Shown: positions 7,836 through 15,948 of the stretch, one piece after another | How the letters are laid out: every line of letters starts with the position of its first letter | Numbering within the stretch: position 1 is the first letter of the stretch | DNA from: Litorimonas sp964435725 | GTDB lineage: Bacteria; Pseudomonadota; Alphaproteobacteria; Caulobacterales; Maricaulaceae | DNA length: 21,823 bases | NCBI GenBank assembly: GCA_964435725.1 | Contig: CAYTAJ010000039.1 | Span: forward strand, 1-21,823 | Reading direction: 5' to 3' | Translations under genes and position numbers: made by a program | Notes under the pieces: model-generated | The model's database searches: none | Seen by the model: only the letters and a program-made list of their open reading frames with translations | What the model was told of the DNA's origin: nothing

Positions 7836-9275
7836 CTAGAGACCCAACAAGGCACGTGTCGTCACGCGTAAATCCGCCAAATGGGTATCCCGCTCAGAGA
7901 CTGTTTTGGCGAGATGCGGATAACGACCCAAGCCTTTATCATCTGCCATAAAAGGGAGTTGTGGGCAGTCACTAATGGCTTCCCAAATAAAAATCTGCTG
8001 AATTTGCTTGTCGCTCAACTCAGAAAAATCTTTCCCAAAGAACGCTTCAACTTCAACAACTTCCCCTTCAAAAGAGCCTTGAGGTGCAAGTCCTCGGACA
8101 CGGAAATCATAGCCTGATAGCGTATCTATTAATTTCCATAGCACATGCTCGCCTTTATAGAGCGGTAAAATATGCGTCTCTAATTCAATTGCGAGTATAG
8201 ACTTAAGGAGCGACCCTGCGCCTTTTAAGATATCATTTTCAGCACCCTGAACATCGACTTTCAAAAAATCTATATGTGTGATGCCTGCAGATTTTAATCC
8301 CGCCTTTAAGGTATCAACATTAATATCAAAAACTTGTTTTGTCGCGAAACAAGAGCGAATTGGAAAACGTCCCAAAACATCCATATCCGGCTCACGAAGC
8401 GAAGAACACGGCATATTCTCAGCCATTCTGAACTTCGCCTTCCCCTTCTTCGCCCCGATAGCGATTGGGATAAATTTCACATAGGGGTAAAGCGTATTCA
8501 ACGTACCCACCTCAAAGGCATCTGGTTCAAAACCAACACCATTGATAATGCCAAGACGCGCCATAATTGTGAATTTCCAGAACAATCCATCTGCGGCACC
8601 AACATCTGTTATTGTTGTGCCGCCCATTATCGCATTAATGGCGTCAAAATTTTGTTTAATAGTGGCTTCAAAAGCAGCATTACGGTTGATCTCTGCCTCC
8701 AATGTAAGGAGGTTTGGTTCCGCAAAATTCCCTGTCGCATTCCGATTTTCAGCAATAATTCTTAGCGCTTCATCATACTCGCCGAGCGCATTCTTAATCT
8801 CAACGAGCCGCATAACAGACCAAGTGTGATCCGGGTTTTGAAGAATTGACGATTTCAATTCTGAAACAGCACGGTCCAATTCCCCTCTAGAAACGAGGAT
8901 TTTTGCACGGCGCTCTATAGCATGCGGTGCCGCTGCGTTGGCTTCAATCGCGGCACTAAAATGGTCATAAGCCTCATCAATATCACCCATGGATAGAGCG
9001 GCATCTCCTAAACGGTAATGAGACCAATAATCATTTGGATATAATTTCAATATTTTGGCATTACAGTCTTTGACCTTATCCATATCGCGATTTTGAAACG
9101 CCAAATCGCTGGCATAAGCAAGATAATGCGGATCTTCTCCAACATGCTCTTTATAAGTTTTGAGGATGTCTGAGACGCCATCCCAGTTTTGGTTGCCCTT
9201 AGCCGTTTGGAGTTTCTCTAATAATTGTGAAGACATAATTTCAACGCCTGAGGGTTGCTTACCTGTAATCGCCAT
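7836..9275 (-). CDS. TPR-repeat protein fused to FkbM-family methyltransferase
   Basis: A 479-residue two-domain protein. Residues ~50-180 are tetratricopeptide repeats (for example SHYRLGDAALSMGDIDEAYD, ERRAKILVSRGELDRAVSEL). Residues ~220-400 are an FkbM methyltransferase: TDVGAADGLFWKF (223-235) is SAM motif I, GFEPDAFE (248-255) carries the acidic ribose-binding residue, and FLKVDVQGAENDILKGA (337-353) is the FkbM signature. The start has a strong AGAGGA six bases upstream. The TPR part may bind a partner or peptide and position the methyltransferase. It lies between two paralogous sulfotransferases with ~30 bp gaps on both sides, so the three probably act on the same acceptor. Target and methylated position are unknown. 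Confidence 0.88.
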   Translation of the reverse strand: MAITGKQPSGVEIMSSQLLEKLQTAKGNQNWDGVSDILKTYKEHVGEDPHYLAYASDLAFQNRDMDKVKDCNAKILKLYPNDYWSHYRLGDAALSMGDIDEAYDHFSAAIEANAAAPHAIERRAKILVSRGELDRAVSELKSSILQNPDHTWSVMRLVEIKNALGEYDEALRIIAENRNATGNFAEPNLLTLEAEINRNAAFEATIKQNFDAINAIMGGTTITDVGAADGLFWKFTIMARLGIINGVGFEPDAFEVGTLNTLYPYVKFIPIAIGAKKGKAKFRMAENMPCSSLREPDMDVLGRFPIRSCFATKQVFDINVDTLKAGLKSAGITHIDFLKVDVQGAENDILKGAGSLLKSILAIELETHILPLYKGEHVLWKLIDTLSGYDFRVRGLAPQGSFEGEVVEVEAFFGKDFSELSDKQIQQIFIWEAISDCPQLPFMADDKGLGRYPHLAKTVSERDTHLADLRVTTRALLGL

Positions 9276-9305
9276 GATTTTCCTCTAAAGCTAAATACGA
9301 TGGCT

Positions 9306-10637
9306 CTAGTCCAATCGCGCTAAGTCCTTAATTTGTTTTACGAGTTCCGGATCAAGATTGGCAGCCTTATGATCCAAAACTTTGCTTATCTTTGCTTTAT
9401 CAATAAAGCGCGGGGCATGTCTTTGAAATTCTAATATACGAATAGCTTCTTCTAACTTAGCGGAATTAATGAGTATGGTTAGATAAGATGTTAAATACTG
9501 ACGTACGGGACCAAATTGTTCAATAGTCCGTCTAAGTTCATTTAACCGCTCGGGTAAATTTCTTTGCGCTTTGAAAACACGTTGAATTTTTTCGACCTGA
9601 CCGGCCAAGGTAATATGGTCGTCATTAATTGTTTCATTGCCGCTTATCCAAGACTCGCTTTTCGACGCTTCTTTATAAATATTAGCTGCAACGTCTCCGA
9701 CAGTGTCCACCTTCTCAAGGCGCGCCAAGACGTCCTTAGAAATCGGCATTTCACTCTTATAAGGAATAAGACCAGTTGTCGGCAAAGTTTCGGGCTCCAT
9801 ACCCAAAAGCTTTAAGGCGGCTTCATAATCTTTTTGTATAGCTGACCACGTTTTTCCAAACTTGGCACGATCAAGATCTTTCGTCCAATTAGCCGAATAA
9901 CCTGTAAAACGCTCTGCTATATCAGCCGGATAATTATCTATCATCTGACAGAATAGGTTTGTACAAATGAGTAGCGATTTTGCCGGCAATCTATAAATGA
10001 CGCCGTCTTGCTCAATAAGCGTATCACGCCTTTTATCATATACGACGCGTGGCAAACCACCGCCGGGAGCAGGGTTAATTGTTAAATCGAGTTTCCAACT
10101 CTTTGGCAAACCCATAAAATCTAAAACTTTTTTTGGAAGTTTGTCTTTTGACTGCTTAAAGCTATATCCGTGAACATTCTCCGCACCGAACGCGTTGTGA
10201 AGCGTTTTTACAATATCGAGATAGGGCCGTACATATCGCCTTAAGGCGCCTTCTGAAAAGAAAGAATAATCGCCCATCGCACTTGTCCAAAAATGCGTAG
10301 AAAGATCATGCCTATAGTGAGAAAAGGCACGTGCAATAGGATCGCGCACACAGAATATTATTTGAACTTCACGACCTTTGAGCGCTTGGCTAGCATGCTC
10401 TGCAAATTCCTTGTAGGTATCACTATATTGCGGTGTAGCATCCAGAAATACTTTATCGTTATCATGCGTTGAGAAGAAACGATTATAAGCCTCTAGGTCA
10501 TGTCCAACTGTGAGATAACCAATTTCTTTACCCTTATAATAATTGACGCGATCTGTTCGATTAACAAACTGATCCCACATAAAGGTTGTCCCCGATTTAG
10601 CCATACCGGGAACAATTAAATGTCTATATTCACTCAT
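9306..10637 (-). CDS. PAPS-dependent sulfotransferase with extra C-terminal helical domain (copy 2)
   Basis: A 443-residue paralogue of the sulfotransferase at 6482-7801. HLIVPGMAKSGTTFMWDQF (residues 6-24) contains the PAPS loop (K14-T18), and IFCVRDPIARAFSHYRHD (94-111) the 3'-phosphate site (R98, S106). The C-terminal ~150 residues are again helical, with FGPVRQYLTSYLTILINSA matching the FGPIPSYVQGYLRHLV block of copy 1. Divergence is considerable, so the duplication is old and the two may sulfate different positions. It follows gmd by 38 bp. The ribosome site is poor. Assignment to the sulfotransferase fold is secure; the acceptor is not known. Confidence 0.87.
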   Translation of the reverse strand: MSEYRHLIVPGMAKSGTTFMWDQFVNRTDRVNYYKGKEIGYLTVGHDLEAYNRFFSTHDNDKVFLDATPQYSDTYKEFAEHASQALKGREVQIIFCVRDPIARAFSHYRHDLSTHFWTSAMGDYSFFSEGALRRYVRPYLDIVKTLHNAFGAENVHGYSFKQSKDKLPKKVLDFMGLPKSWKLDLTINPAPGGGLPRVVYDKRRDTLIEQDGVIYRLPAKSLLICTNLFCQMIDNYPADIAERFTGYSANWTKDLDRAKFGKTWSAIQKDYEAALKLLGMEPETLPTTGLIPYKSEMPISKDVLARLEKVDTVGDVAANIYKEASKSESWISGNETINDDHITLAGQVEKIQRVFKAQRNLPERLNELRRTIEQFGPVRQYLTSYLTILINSAKLEEAIRILEFQRHAPRFIDKAKISKVLDHKAANLDPELVKQIKDLARLD

Positions 10638-10675
10638 AGTGTCGTGCGTTGACCAAAAGCGTTAAGGCGCAAACC

Positions 10676-11719
10676 TTAACCAATCGCGTTATAAAGCGGC
10701 TTGCCGGCGCGAACACGATCAAGGTCTTGTTCGGCCATCATCTGAACAAGCTTCGGGAAAGACACCTCACGCTTCCACCCTAAGTTTTTGTCGGCTTTTT
10801 CGGGTGAGCCAATCAATAGATCAACTTCACAAGGGCGGAAGAATTGCGGGTTCACTTCAACAATAACTTTACCTGTTTTCTTATCGCGGAGTTTCTCGTC
10901 AATTTCGCTACCTTCCCACTCAGCATCAAACCCAATGGCTTCGGCGGCACGAGTCACAAATTCACGAACTTCATAGGTTTCACCGGTTGCGAGAACATAT
11001 TCATCCGCTTTTTCTTGTTGCAACATCAAGTGCATGCCTTTGATATAATCGCCTGCGAAGCCCCAATCACGTTTGGCGTCCATATTGCCGAGTTGCACAG
11101 CCGCTTCGCGACCTTCTTTAACTTCGGCAAGACCGATTGTGATCTTACGGGTCACAAATTCAGGGCCGCGTAGCGGGCTCTCATGGTTAAAGAGAATGCC
11201 TGAACACGCATACATATCATATGACTCGCGATAGTTCGTAGTCATCCAATGCGCTGCCAATTTGGCCACACCATAAGGCGAGCGCGGGTAGAAAGGCGTA
11301 TCTTCTTTTTGCGGAACAGCCTGAACGAGACCAAACATTTCAGAGGTCGAGGCTTGGTAAAAACGGGCGTCCGGCTTTTCAGTCCGAATAGCCTCTAACA
11401 AGTAAACGACGCCGAGTGCGTCAACTTTAAGCGTGTAGGCAGGCTGGTCAAATGATGTCCCTACAAAGCTCTGTGCTGCTAGGTTATAGACTTCATCCGG
11501 CTGATATTTACGAACAATAGCAGACGTAATGTGCGGATCTAAGAGATCATACGCTACAAGCTCCACTTTACCCATAAGGTCAAGTTCTTCGAGACGCCAT
11601 GTATTGGCCGCAGAAGACCGTCTTACGCCACCGATGACACGATAACCATTATTAAGAAGGTGCTCTGCCAAATAGGCCCCATCTTGCCCGGTAATGCCTG
11701 TGATAAATGCTGTTTTCAT
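10676..11719 (-). CDS. gmd: GDP-mannose 4,6-dehydratase
   Basis: A 347-residue extended SDR enzyme of the normal Gmd length. AFITGITGQDGAYLAEHLL (residues 4-22) is the NADP-binding motif in the Gmd form. QASTSEMFG (122-130) and SPYGVAK (147-153, catalytic Y149 and K153) form the active site. GILFNHESPLRGPEFVTRKI (174-193) and KRDWGFAGDYIKGMH (216-230) are Gmd signatures. It converts GDP-D-mannose to GDP-4-keto-6-deoxy-D-mannose, the precursor of GDP-fucose, GDP-rhamnose, perosamine and related sugars. It is the first gene of the minus-strand glycan locus. No clear fucose synthase or perosamine synthase is in the window, so the next step must be done by the broken Gmd-like gene or by genes elsewhere. 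By eye its GC is higher than that of the sulfotransferase genes. Confidence 0.96.
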   Translation of the reverse strand: MKTAFITGITGQDGAYLAEHLLNNGYRVIGGVRRSSAANTWRLEELDLMGKVELVAYDLLDPHITSAIVRKYQPDEVYNLAAQSFVGTSFDQPAYTLKVDALGVVYLLEAIRTEKPDARFYQASTSEMFGLVQAVPQKEDTPFYPRSPYGVAKLAAHWMTTNYRESYDMYACSGILFNHESPLRGPEFVTRKITIGLAEVKEGREAAVQLGNMDAKRDWGFAGDYIKGMHLMLQQEKADEYVLATGETYEVREFVTRAAEAIGFDAEWEGSEIDEKLRDKKTGKVIVEVNPQFFRPCEVDLLIGSPEKADKNLGWKREVSFPKLVQMMAEQDLDRVRAGKPLYNAIG

Positions 11720-11788
11720 CAGATTATTCCAATGCTTGGTAGTTTAATATTTAGTCTGCCGTCGCCCTATATTCTGATAAAGCAAAAG

Positions 11789-11810
11789 GCAAGTGAATAC
11801 CCTCACTTGC
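11789..11810 (-). terminator. Hairpin between the SHOCT gene and gmd, probable weak terminator
   Basis: A perfect 8-bp inverted repeat (GCAAGTGA / TCACTTGC) with a 6-base loop. On the minus strand it is followed by CTTTTGCTTT. It sits 28 bp past the SHOCT gene stop and 70 bp before gmd, so it could end the SHOCT transcript and separate it from the glycan operon. The T-run is short; an operator is the alternative. Confidence 0.5.
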
Positions 11811-11837
11811 ACCATCATATAGACGCCTCGTTCAGCC

Positions 11838-12290
11838 TCAGTTCATGGAGGCGAAATCTTCTAAAATTTTAGATCGCATTTTAGCGAATTCAGCGTCAGT
11901 TACCGCCCCTTTCTCCCGCGCCTCTTCGAGAGCCGCCAGTTTATCAATTAAGGCATTTCGATTTGCATCGTTTGATGTAAATGTCTCTGCTACCTGCGTT
12001 TTTAAACTCGTTTTATTGTTCTGGAGGTCTTCCATTACGATTTTCGATGTTTCTGCCATAACGCCAGGGGCTTGATGATAAATAGAAGGCAATGTCGGCA
12101 ATCCAAAGGTTAGAACACCCAAGCCCCAAACAAAGGTTACCCCTGCTCCAACCCCAATATAACGGTGGTAAAAGCCGAAATAGCTAAGTGCAAAAATCCC
12201 AATTGATACTGTTAGAATTAACCAAATAGGCACACCGCCAAGCGTGCTTCCGATAATCCAAAGTAAAATTATTCCAATTGCTTTTTTCAT
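11838..12290 (-). CDS. Small membrane protein with C-terminal SHOCT domain
   Basis: A 150-residue protein from ATG 12290, chosen because GGGGG lies just upstream; a longer in-frame start exists at 12317 but has no better ribosome site. Two to three hydrophobic segments occupy residues ~4-70 (for example WLILTVSIGIFALSYFGFY, GVTFVWGLGVLTFGL). Residues ~115-145 (IDKLAALEEAREKGAVTDAE and on) form a SHOCT domain, a short helical C-terminal module of unknown molecular function, often found on membrane or secreted proteins. It faces away from the rml operon and points towards gmd, but a hairpin downstream probably separates it from the glycan operon. No specific function can be assigned. Confidence 0.75.
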   Translation of the reverse strand: MKKAIGIILLWIIGSTLGGVPIWLILTVSIGIFALSYFGFYHRYIGVGAGVTFVWGLGVLTFGLPTLPSIYHQAPGVMAETSKIVMEDLQNNKTSLKTQVAETFTSNDANRNALIDKLAALEEAREKGAVTDAEFAKMRSKILEDFASMN

Positions 12291-12546
12291 GATTGCCCCC
12301 AATCTGTAACAGATCATATTATGCTATGTGCCCAAAAAGCTAAATCTTGACCAAAAAGATTATGTCGTCCCTTAACTCATCACGGACGATAATCGCCATG
12401 GTTTAGCCGCCTGTAATTTCAAACATTCTATTTTGCAAGCCTCTGATAAGATTACAATTTTACGACAGTTTAGTTTTGACTTATCCATTAGATTTGGGGG
12501 CCCACGTCACAAACGCAAAAAAAGTATTATTTTACAACTGTCACTA

Positions 12547-12552
12547 TATAAA
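12547..12552 (+). promoter_or_regulatory. rmlC: Possible -10 element of the rml operon
   Basis: TATATAAA directly precedes the rmlC ATG. Using TATAAA (12547-12552) as the -10 box, transcription would begin at or one or two bases before ATG 12559. That fits the absence of any Shine-Dalgarno and suggests a leaderless mRNA. The -35 region (around 12524) is a poor match, so this is tentative. The surrounding gap 12291-12558 holds no other gene that I can support. Confidence 0.35.
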
Positions 12553-12558
12553 CAACTC

Positions 12559-13116
12559 ATGATTTTCACAGAATTACAACTCTCAGGCGTTTTTACCGTC
12601 TCTCCTCAACGGCATGATGATGAACGTGGTTTTTTTTCCGAGAGTTTTCGTGAAGATAAATTTTCAGCAGCAATTGAGCAAAGTCCAAATTTTGTGCAAG
12701 ATAATGTTGTTTTGAGTGGAAGCAAAAACACAATAAGAGGTCTGCATTTTCAAGCCCCACCACATGCGCAGGGTAAACTCGTCAGTTGTTTGTCGGGTTG
12801 TGTAATTGATATTATCGTTGATATCCGAAAAAACTCCCAAACATATGGCGAACATCTCTCTGTAGAACTCTCCAGTGAAACAGGACAGCAAATTTGGGTC
12901 CCTCCCGGGTTTGCACATGGCTATATTACACAAGAACCCAACAGCTTGGTTATGTATAAGGTCACAGACTATTATGCCCCGGACTGTGAAGGGACGATAT
13001 TATGGAATGACCCGGGCCTCGCCATTGATTGGGGTATCAACCCGACAGACGCCATTCTTTCTGAAAAAGATAAAGCGGCTCAAAGCTTTGCAAGCTTCCA
13101 AACACCGTTTAAATGA
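12559..13116 (+). CDS. rmlC: dTDP-4-dehydrorhamnose 3,5-epimerase
   Basis: 185 residues from ATG 12559. The cupin fold is visible: DDERGFFSESFRED (20-33), IRGLHFQAPPHAQGKLVSC (59-77, with catalytic H63), and WVPPGFAHGYIT (113-124). It carries out the third step of dTDP-L-rhamnose synthesis, double epimerisation of dTDP-4-keto-6-deoxyglucose at C3 and C5. An upstream in-frame TTG at 12433 would add 42 residues that do not look like the family, so I reject it. It is the first gene of the rmlC-B-D-A operon, 23 bp ahead of rmlB. There is no recognisable ribosome site. Confidence 0.95.
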   Translation: MIFTELQLSGVFTVSPQRHDDERGFFSESFREDKFSAAIEQSPNFVQDNVVLSGSKNTIRGLHFQAPPHAQGKLVSCLSGCVIDIIVDIRKNSQTYGEHLSVELSSETGQQIWVPPGFAHGYITQEPNSLVMYKVTDYYAPDCEGTILWNDPGLAIDWGINPTDAILSEKDKAAQSFASFQTPFK

Positions 13117-13139
13117 CCACCAGATATGGTGTTTCATAA

Positions 13140-14165
13140 ATGAAGTTATTAATAACAGGCGGCGCGGGCTTCATCGGTTCTGCGGTGGTCAGGCAGGCCA
13201 TTTCAGGGGGTCATAGTGTCATTAATGTTGACGCGCTGACCTATGCCGCGAATCTTAACAATCTCAACACCGTCAAAAACCATCAGAATTATTGTTTTGA
13301 GGAGGCGAATATTTGCGATGGCTCTCGCATCGCAGCACTTTTAGAAAAATATCAACCAGACGGCGTTATGAACCTCGCCGCAGAATCTCATGTTGATCGT
13401 TCCATTAGCGGCCCGGCAGATTTTATACAGACGAACCTTGTTGGCACTTTTACCTTATTAGAGGCCGTGCGAACTTATTGGGACACTCTAAACACAAACG
13501 CTAAAGCAGGGTTTCGATTTCATCATATTTCAACAGATGAGGTCTTCGGAGATTTAAGCCTGGACGCCCCCGCCTTTAAGGAAACGACGCCCTATAATCC
13601 CAGTTCGCCATATTCTGCCTCCAAAGCGGGATCCGATCATTTAGTAAGGGCGTGGGCGAGAACTTACGGCCTGCCTTGCCTTATTACGAATACGTCAAAT
13701 AATTACGGCCCCTACCAATTCCCGGAAAAGCTAATTCCAGTTGTCATTTTGAAGATTTTACGCGGAGAAAAAATCCCTGTTTACGGTCGCGGACAAAACA
13801 TACGCGATTGGCTTTATGTTGAAGACCATGCTGAAGCCCTTTTAGCGGTCCTTAAAAAAGGTCAAATCGGAGAGACTTACAATATTGGCGGTAATAGCGA
13901 GATCACCAATATTGACCTTGTTAAAATGCTTTGTGAGTTGACTGATACTCATTTGGGTCATTCCAAGACCTCTCAAGACTTAATCGAATTTGTATCAGAC
14001 CGCCCGGGTCATGACTATCGATATGCCATCAACAATGAAAAGATCACCCGTGATATAGGATGGCAACCCAAGACTTTACTTAAAGAAGGGCTTAAGAAAA
14101 CGGTGGACTGGTATCTGGACAATGAAGATTGGTGGTCACCGCTCTTAGGGCTCAAGACGTCTTAA
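13140..14165 (+). CDS. rmlB: dTDP-glucose 4,6-dehydratase
   Basis: A 341-residue extended SDR enzyme. LLITGGAGFIGSAVVRQ (3-19) binds NAD. FHHISTDEVFGDLSLD carries the Thr-Asp-Glu catalytic triad, and SPYSASKAGSDHLVRAW the YxxxK motif. ITNTSNNYGPYQFPEKLIP is the RmlB signature that separates it from other SDR enzymes. It performs step two of dTDP-L-rhamnose synthesis: dTDP-glucose to dTDP-4-keto-6-deoxyglucose. It sits between rmlC and rmlD (5 bp to rmlD), with weak ribosome signals, consistent with one mRNA. Confidence 0.97.
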   Translation: MKLLITGGAGFIGSAVVRQAISGGHSVINVDALTYAANLNNLNTVKNHQNYCFEEANICDGSRIAALLEKYQPDGVMNLAAESHVDRSISGPADFIQTNLVGTFTLLEAVRTYWDTLNTNAKAGFRFHHISTDEVFGDLSLDAPAFKETTPYNPSSPYSASKAGSDHLVRAWARTYGLPCLITNTSNNYGPYQFPEKLIPVVILKILRGEKIPVYGRGQNIRDWLYVEDHAEALLAVLKKGQIGETYNIGGNSEITNIDLVKMLCELTDTHLGHSKTSQDLIEFVSDRPGHDYRYAINNEKITRDIGWQPKTLLKEGLKKTVDWYLDNEDWWSPLLGLKTS

Positions 14166-14170
14166 GGCCT

Positions 14171-15064
14171 ATGAGCTCGCTTCTAGTCATCGGAGAAACA
14201 GGACAGCTTGCGATCGCCCTAAAGCGCGCTTGTGATAACGGGGGAATAAAAGCCCGTTTCTTGCCCAGAACCAAGCTAGATTTGTCCGCAACCCATGAGA
14301 CCATACTTACAGTTCTTTCTGAGTTCCCGCAGCCCGATGCCATCATACTCGCCGCGGCTTACACCGATGTTGAAAAAGCCGAATCGGAGTGTGAAACAGT
14401 CTATAATGTCAATGTCCGCGGTACAGATGCGGTCGCGCATTATTGTGAAACACACAATATTCCTTTGGTTTTTATATCAACCGATTACGTCTTTGATGGA
14501 CGCCAAACACAGCCCTATACAATAGAGGATAAAACCAATCCTCTCAATTTTTACGGCGAAACAAAGCGACTGGCCGAAGAACACATTTTGTCTCTGACAA
14601 CACCGCACGCGGCTATCAGAACGTCTTGGGTTTTTGATGGAATATCGAAAAACTTTCTTACCACTATGCTTCGCTTAGCAGAAACACGCTCCACACTCTC
14701 TGTTGTGATGGATCAAATAGGTCGCCCGACCTATGCCGGTCATTTGGCAGCGGCTTGCTTAAAAGTGACGGGAGCGCTTATCGAGAACGCAGAGACGGTA
14801 AATGGTTTGCATCACATAACGGGACAAGGACAGCCAACGTCCTGGACAGAATTTGCAAAGGCGATTTTTAAGGCGTCCAATAAAGACATTCTGATTAAAC
14901 CTATCCCAACAAAGGATTACCCAACCGCCGCTCATAGACCCCTTAATGGCGTATTGAGCAATGCACGCTATAATGCCCTTTTTAATCAGCCTTTACCGTC
15001 CTGGAGACGCGGGTTAGAAGACGCCTTAAGAGAGCGCCAATACGCGCATAAGGTCAACGGTTAG
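14171..15064 (+). CDS. rmlD: dTDP-4-dehydrorhamnose reductase
   Basis: 297 residues from ATG 14171; the frame extends back into rmlB but the family begins at MSSLLVIGETGQLAIALKRA, whose GxxGQL motif binds NAD(P)H. AAAYTDVEKAES, FISTDYVFDG and FYGETKRLAEEH (the YxxxK site) are typical RmlD motifs, and RTSWVF is also present. It reduces dTDP-4-keto-L-rhamnose to dTDP-L-rhamnose, the last step. AAGG overlaps the rmlB stop, so translation is probably coupled. It lies 8 bp before rmlA. Confidence 0.96.
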   Translation: MSSLLVIGETGQLAIALKRACDNGGIKARFLPRTKLDLSATHETILTVLSEFPQPDAIILAAAYTDVEKAESECETVYNVNVRGTDAVAHYCETHNIPLVFISTDYVFDGRQTQPYTIEDKTNPLNFYGETKRLAEEHILSLTTPHAAIRTSWVFDGISKNFLTTMLRLAETRSTLSVVMDQIGRPTYAGHLAAACLKVTGALIENAETVNGLHHITGQGQPTSWTEFAKAIFKASNKDILIKPIPTKDYPTAAHRPLNGVLSNARYNALFNQPLPSWRRGLEDALRERQYAHKVNG

Positions 15065-15072
15065 GTCAAATT

Positions 15073-15948
15073 ATGTCTCGGAAAGCGATTATTTTGGCTG
15101 GTGGCACTGGCGCCCGTCTCTACCCCAGTACGATTTCGGTCTCCAAACAACTCATGCCAATTTACGACAAGCCGATGATTTATTATCCGCTATCTGTTTT
15201 GATGCAGGCGGATTTACGCGACATCTTGGTCATTACGACGCCCCGCGATCGAGACGCGTTTGAACATCTTTTGCAGGATGGAACGCGTTGGGGCCTCAAT
15301 ATTTCCTACGCGACGCAACCTCACCCTGAAGGTCTCGCACAATCCCTTATTATCGGAGAGGACTTCTTAGAGGGTCACCCGTCCGCCGTGATTTTGGGGG
15401 ATAATCTATTCTTCGGCCAAAGTTTCAATGCAGCTGCGCATCGCGCCAGCCTTTCGCAAAAAGGGGCCACCATTTTTGGATATCACGTAAGAACACCCAA
15501 TGCCTATGGTGTTGTTGGATTTGATAGGGACAACCGCGTTATATCTCTGGAGGAAAAACCAGAAAAACCCGCGTCGAATTATGCCGTCACCGGTCTTTAT
15601 TTTTATGATGAACACGCCAGCGAATACGCCAAAACCATCAAACCTTCGGGGCGGGGCGAGTTGGAAATCACGGACCTGAATAAAATCTATTTGGAACGCG
15701 GCGAACTCAATGTCGAAGTCTTAGGCGAAGGCACAACCTGGCTCGATACCGGAACACATCGCTCCTTGCTCAAAGCTTCGCAATTCGTCAGCATTATTGA
15801 AGAACGCCAGGGGATACGCATCTGCTGCCCGGAAATCATCGCCTATCGAAAAGGCTGGATTAATCACGCGGAGTTTACGCGGCTTGCAGAAGCACAATCC
15901 AAAAGTGGTTACGGTAAATATCTTCTGCAAATAGCCGAACAGGGATAA
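15073..15948 (+). CDS. rmlA: Glucose-1-phosphate thymidylyltransferase
   Basis: A 291-residue nucleotidyltransferase of normal RmlA length. AIILAGGTGARLYPSTISVS (5-24) is the nucleotide-binding loop with the signature Arg, and KQLMPIYDKPMIYYPLSVLM (25-44) follows. VILGDNLFFGQSF holds the metal-binding Asp, and EEKPEKPASNYAVTGLYFYD is the sugar-binding segment. It makes dTDP-glucose from dTTP and glucose-1-phosphate, the first step of the pathway, and is subject to feedback by dTDP-rhamnose in characterised homologues. It is the last gene of the operon. Its TAA abuts the stop codon of the convergent gene with no base between them and no terminator visible. Confidence 0.97.
   Translation: MSRKAIILAGGTGARLYPSTISVSKQLMPIYDKPMIYYPLSVLMQADLRDILVITTPRDRDAFEHLLQDGTRWGLNISYATQPHPEGLAQSLIIGEDFLEGHPSAVILGDNLFFGQSFNAAAHRASLSQKGATIFGYHVRTPNAYGVVGFDRDNRVISLEEKPEKPASNYAVTGLYFYDEHASEYAKTIKPSGRGELEITDLNKIYLERGELNVEVLGEGTTWLDTGTHRSLLKASQFVSIIEERQGIRICCPEIIAYRKGWINHAEFTRLAEAQSKSGYGKYLLQIAEQG

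Noticed and set aside
8334..8765. A 143-codon plus-strand open frame opposite the TPR-FkbM gene
   Set aside because: It lies wholly antisense to a clear methyltransferase gene, has no ribosome site or recognisable motif, and its composition looks like a shadow.
12433..12558. In-frame upstream extension of rmlC from TTG
   Set aside because: The extra 42 residues do not resemble the RmlC family, and ATG 12559 matches the usual family start.
13119..13132. Small palindrome CACCA-GATA-TGGTG between rmlC and rmlB
   Set aside because: Only five base pairs, no T-run, and likely to arise by chance.
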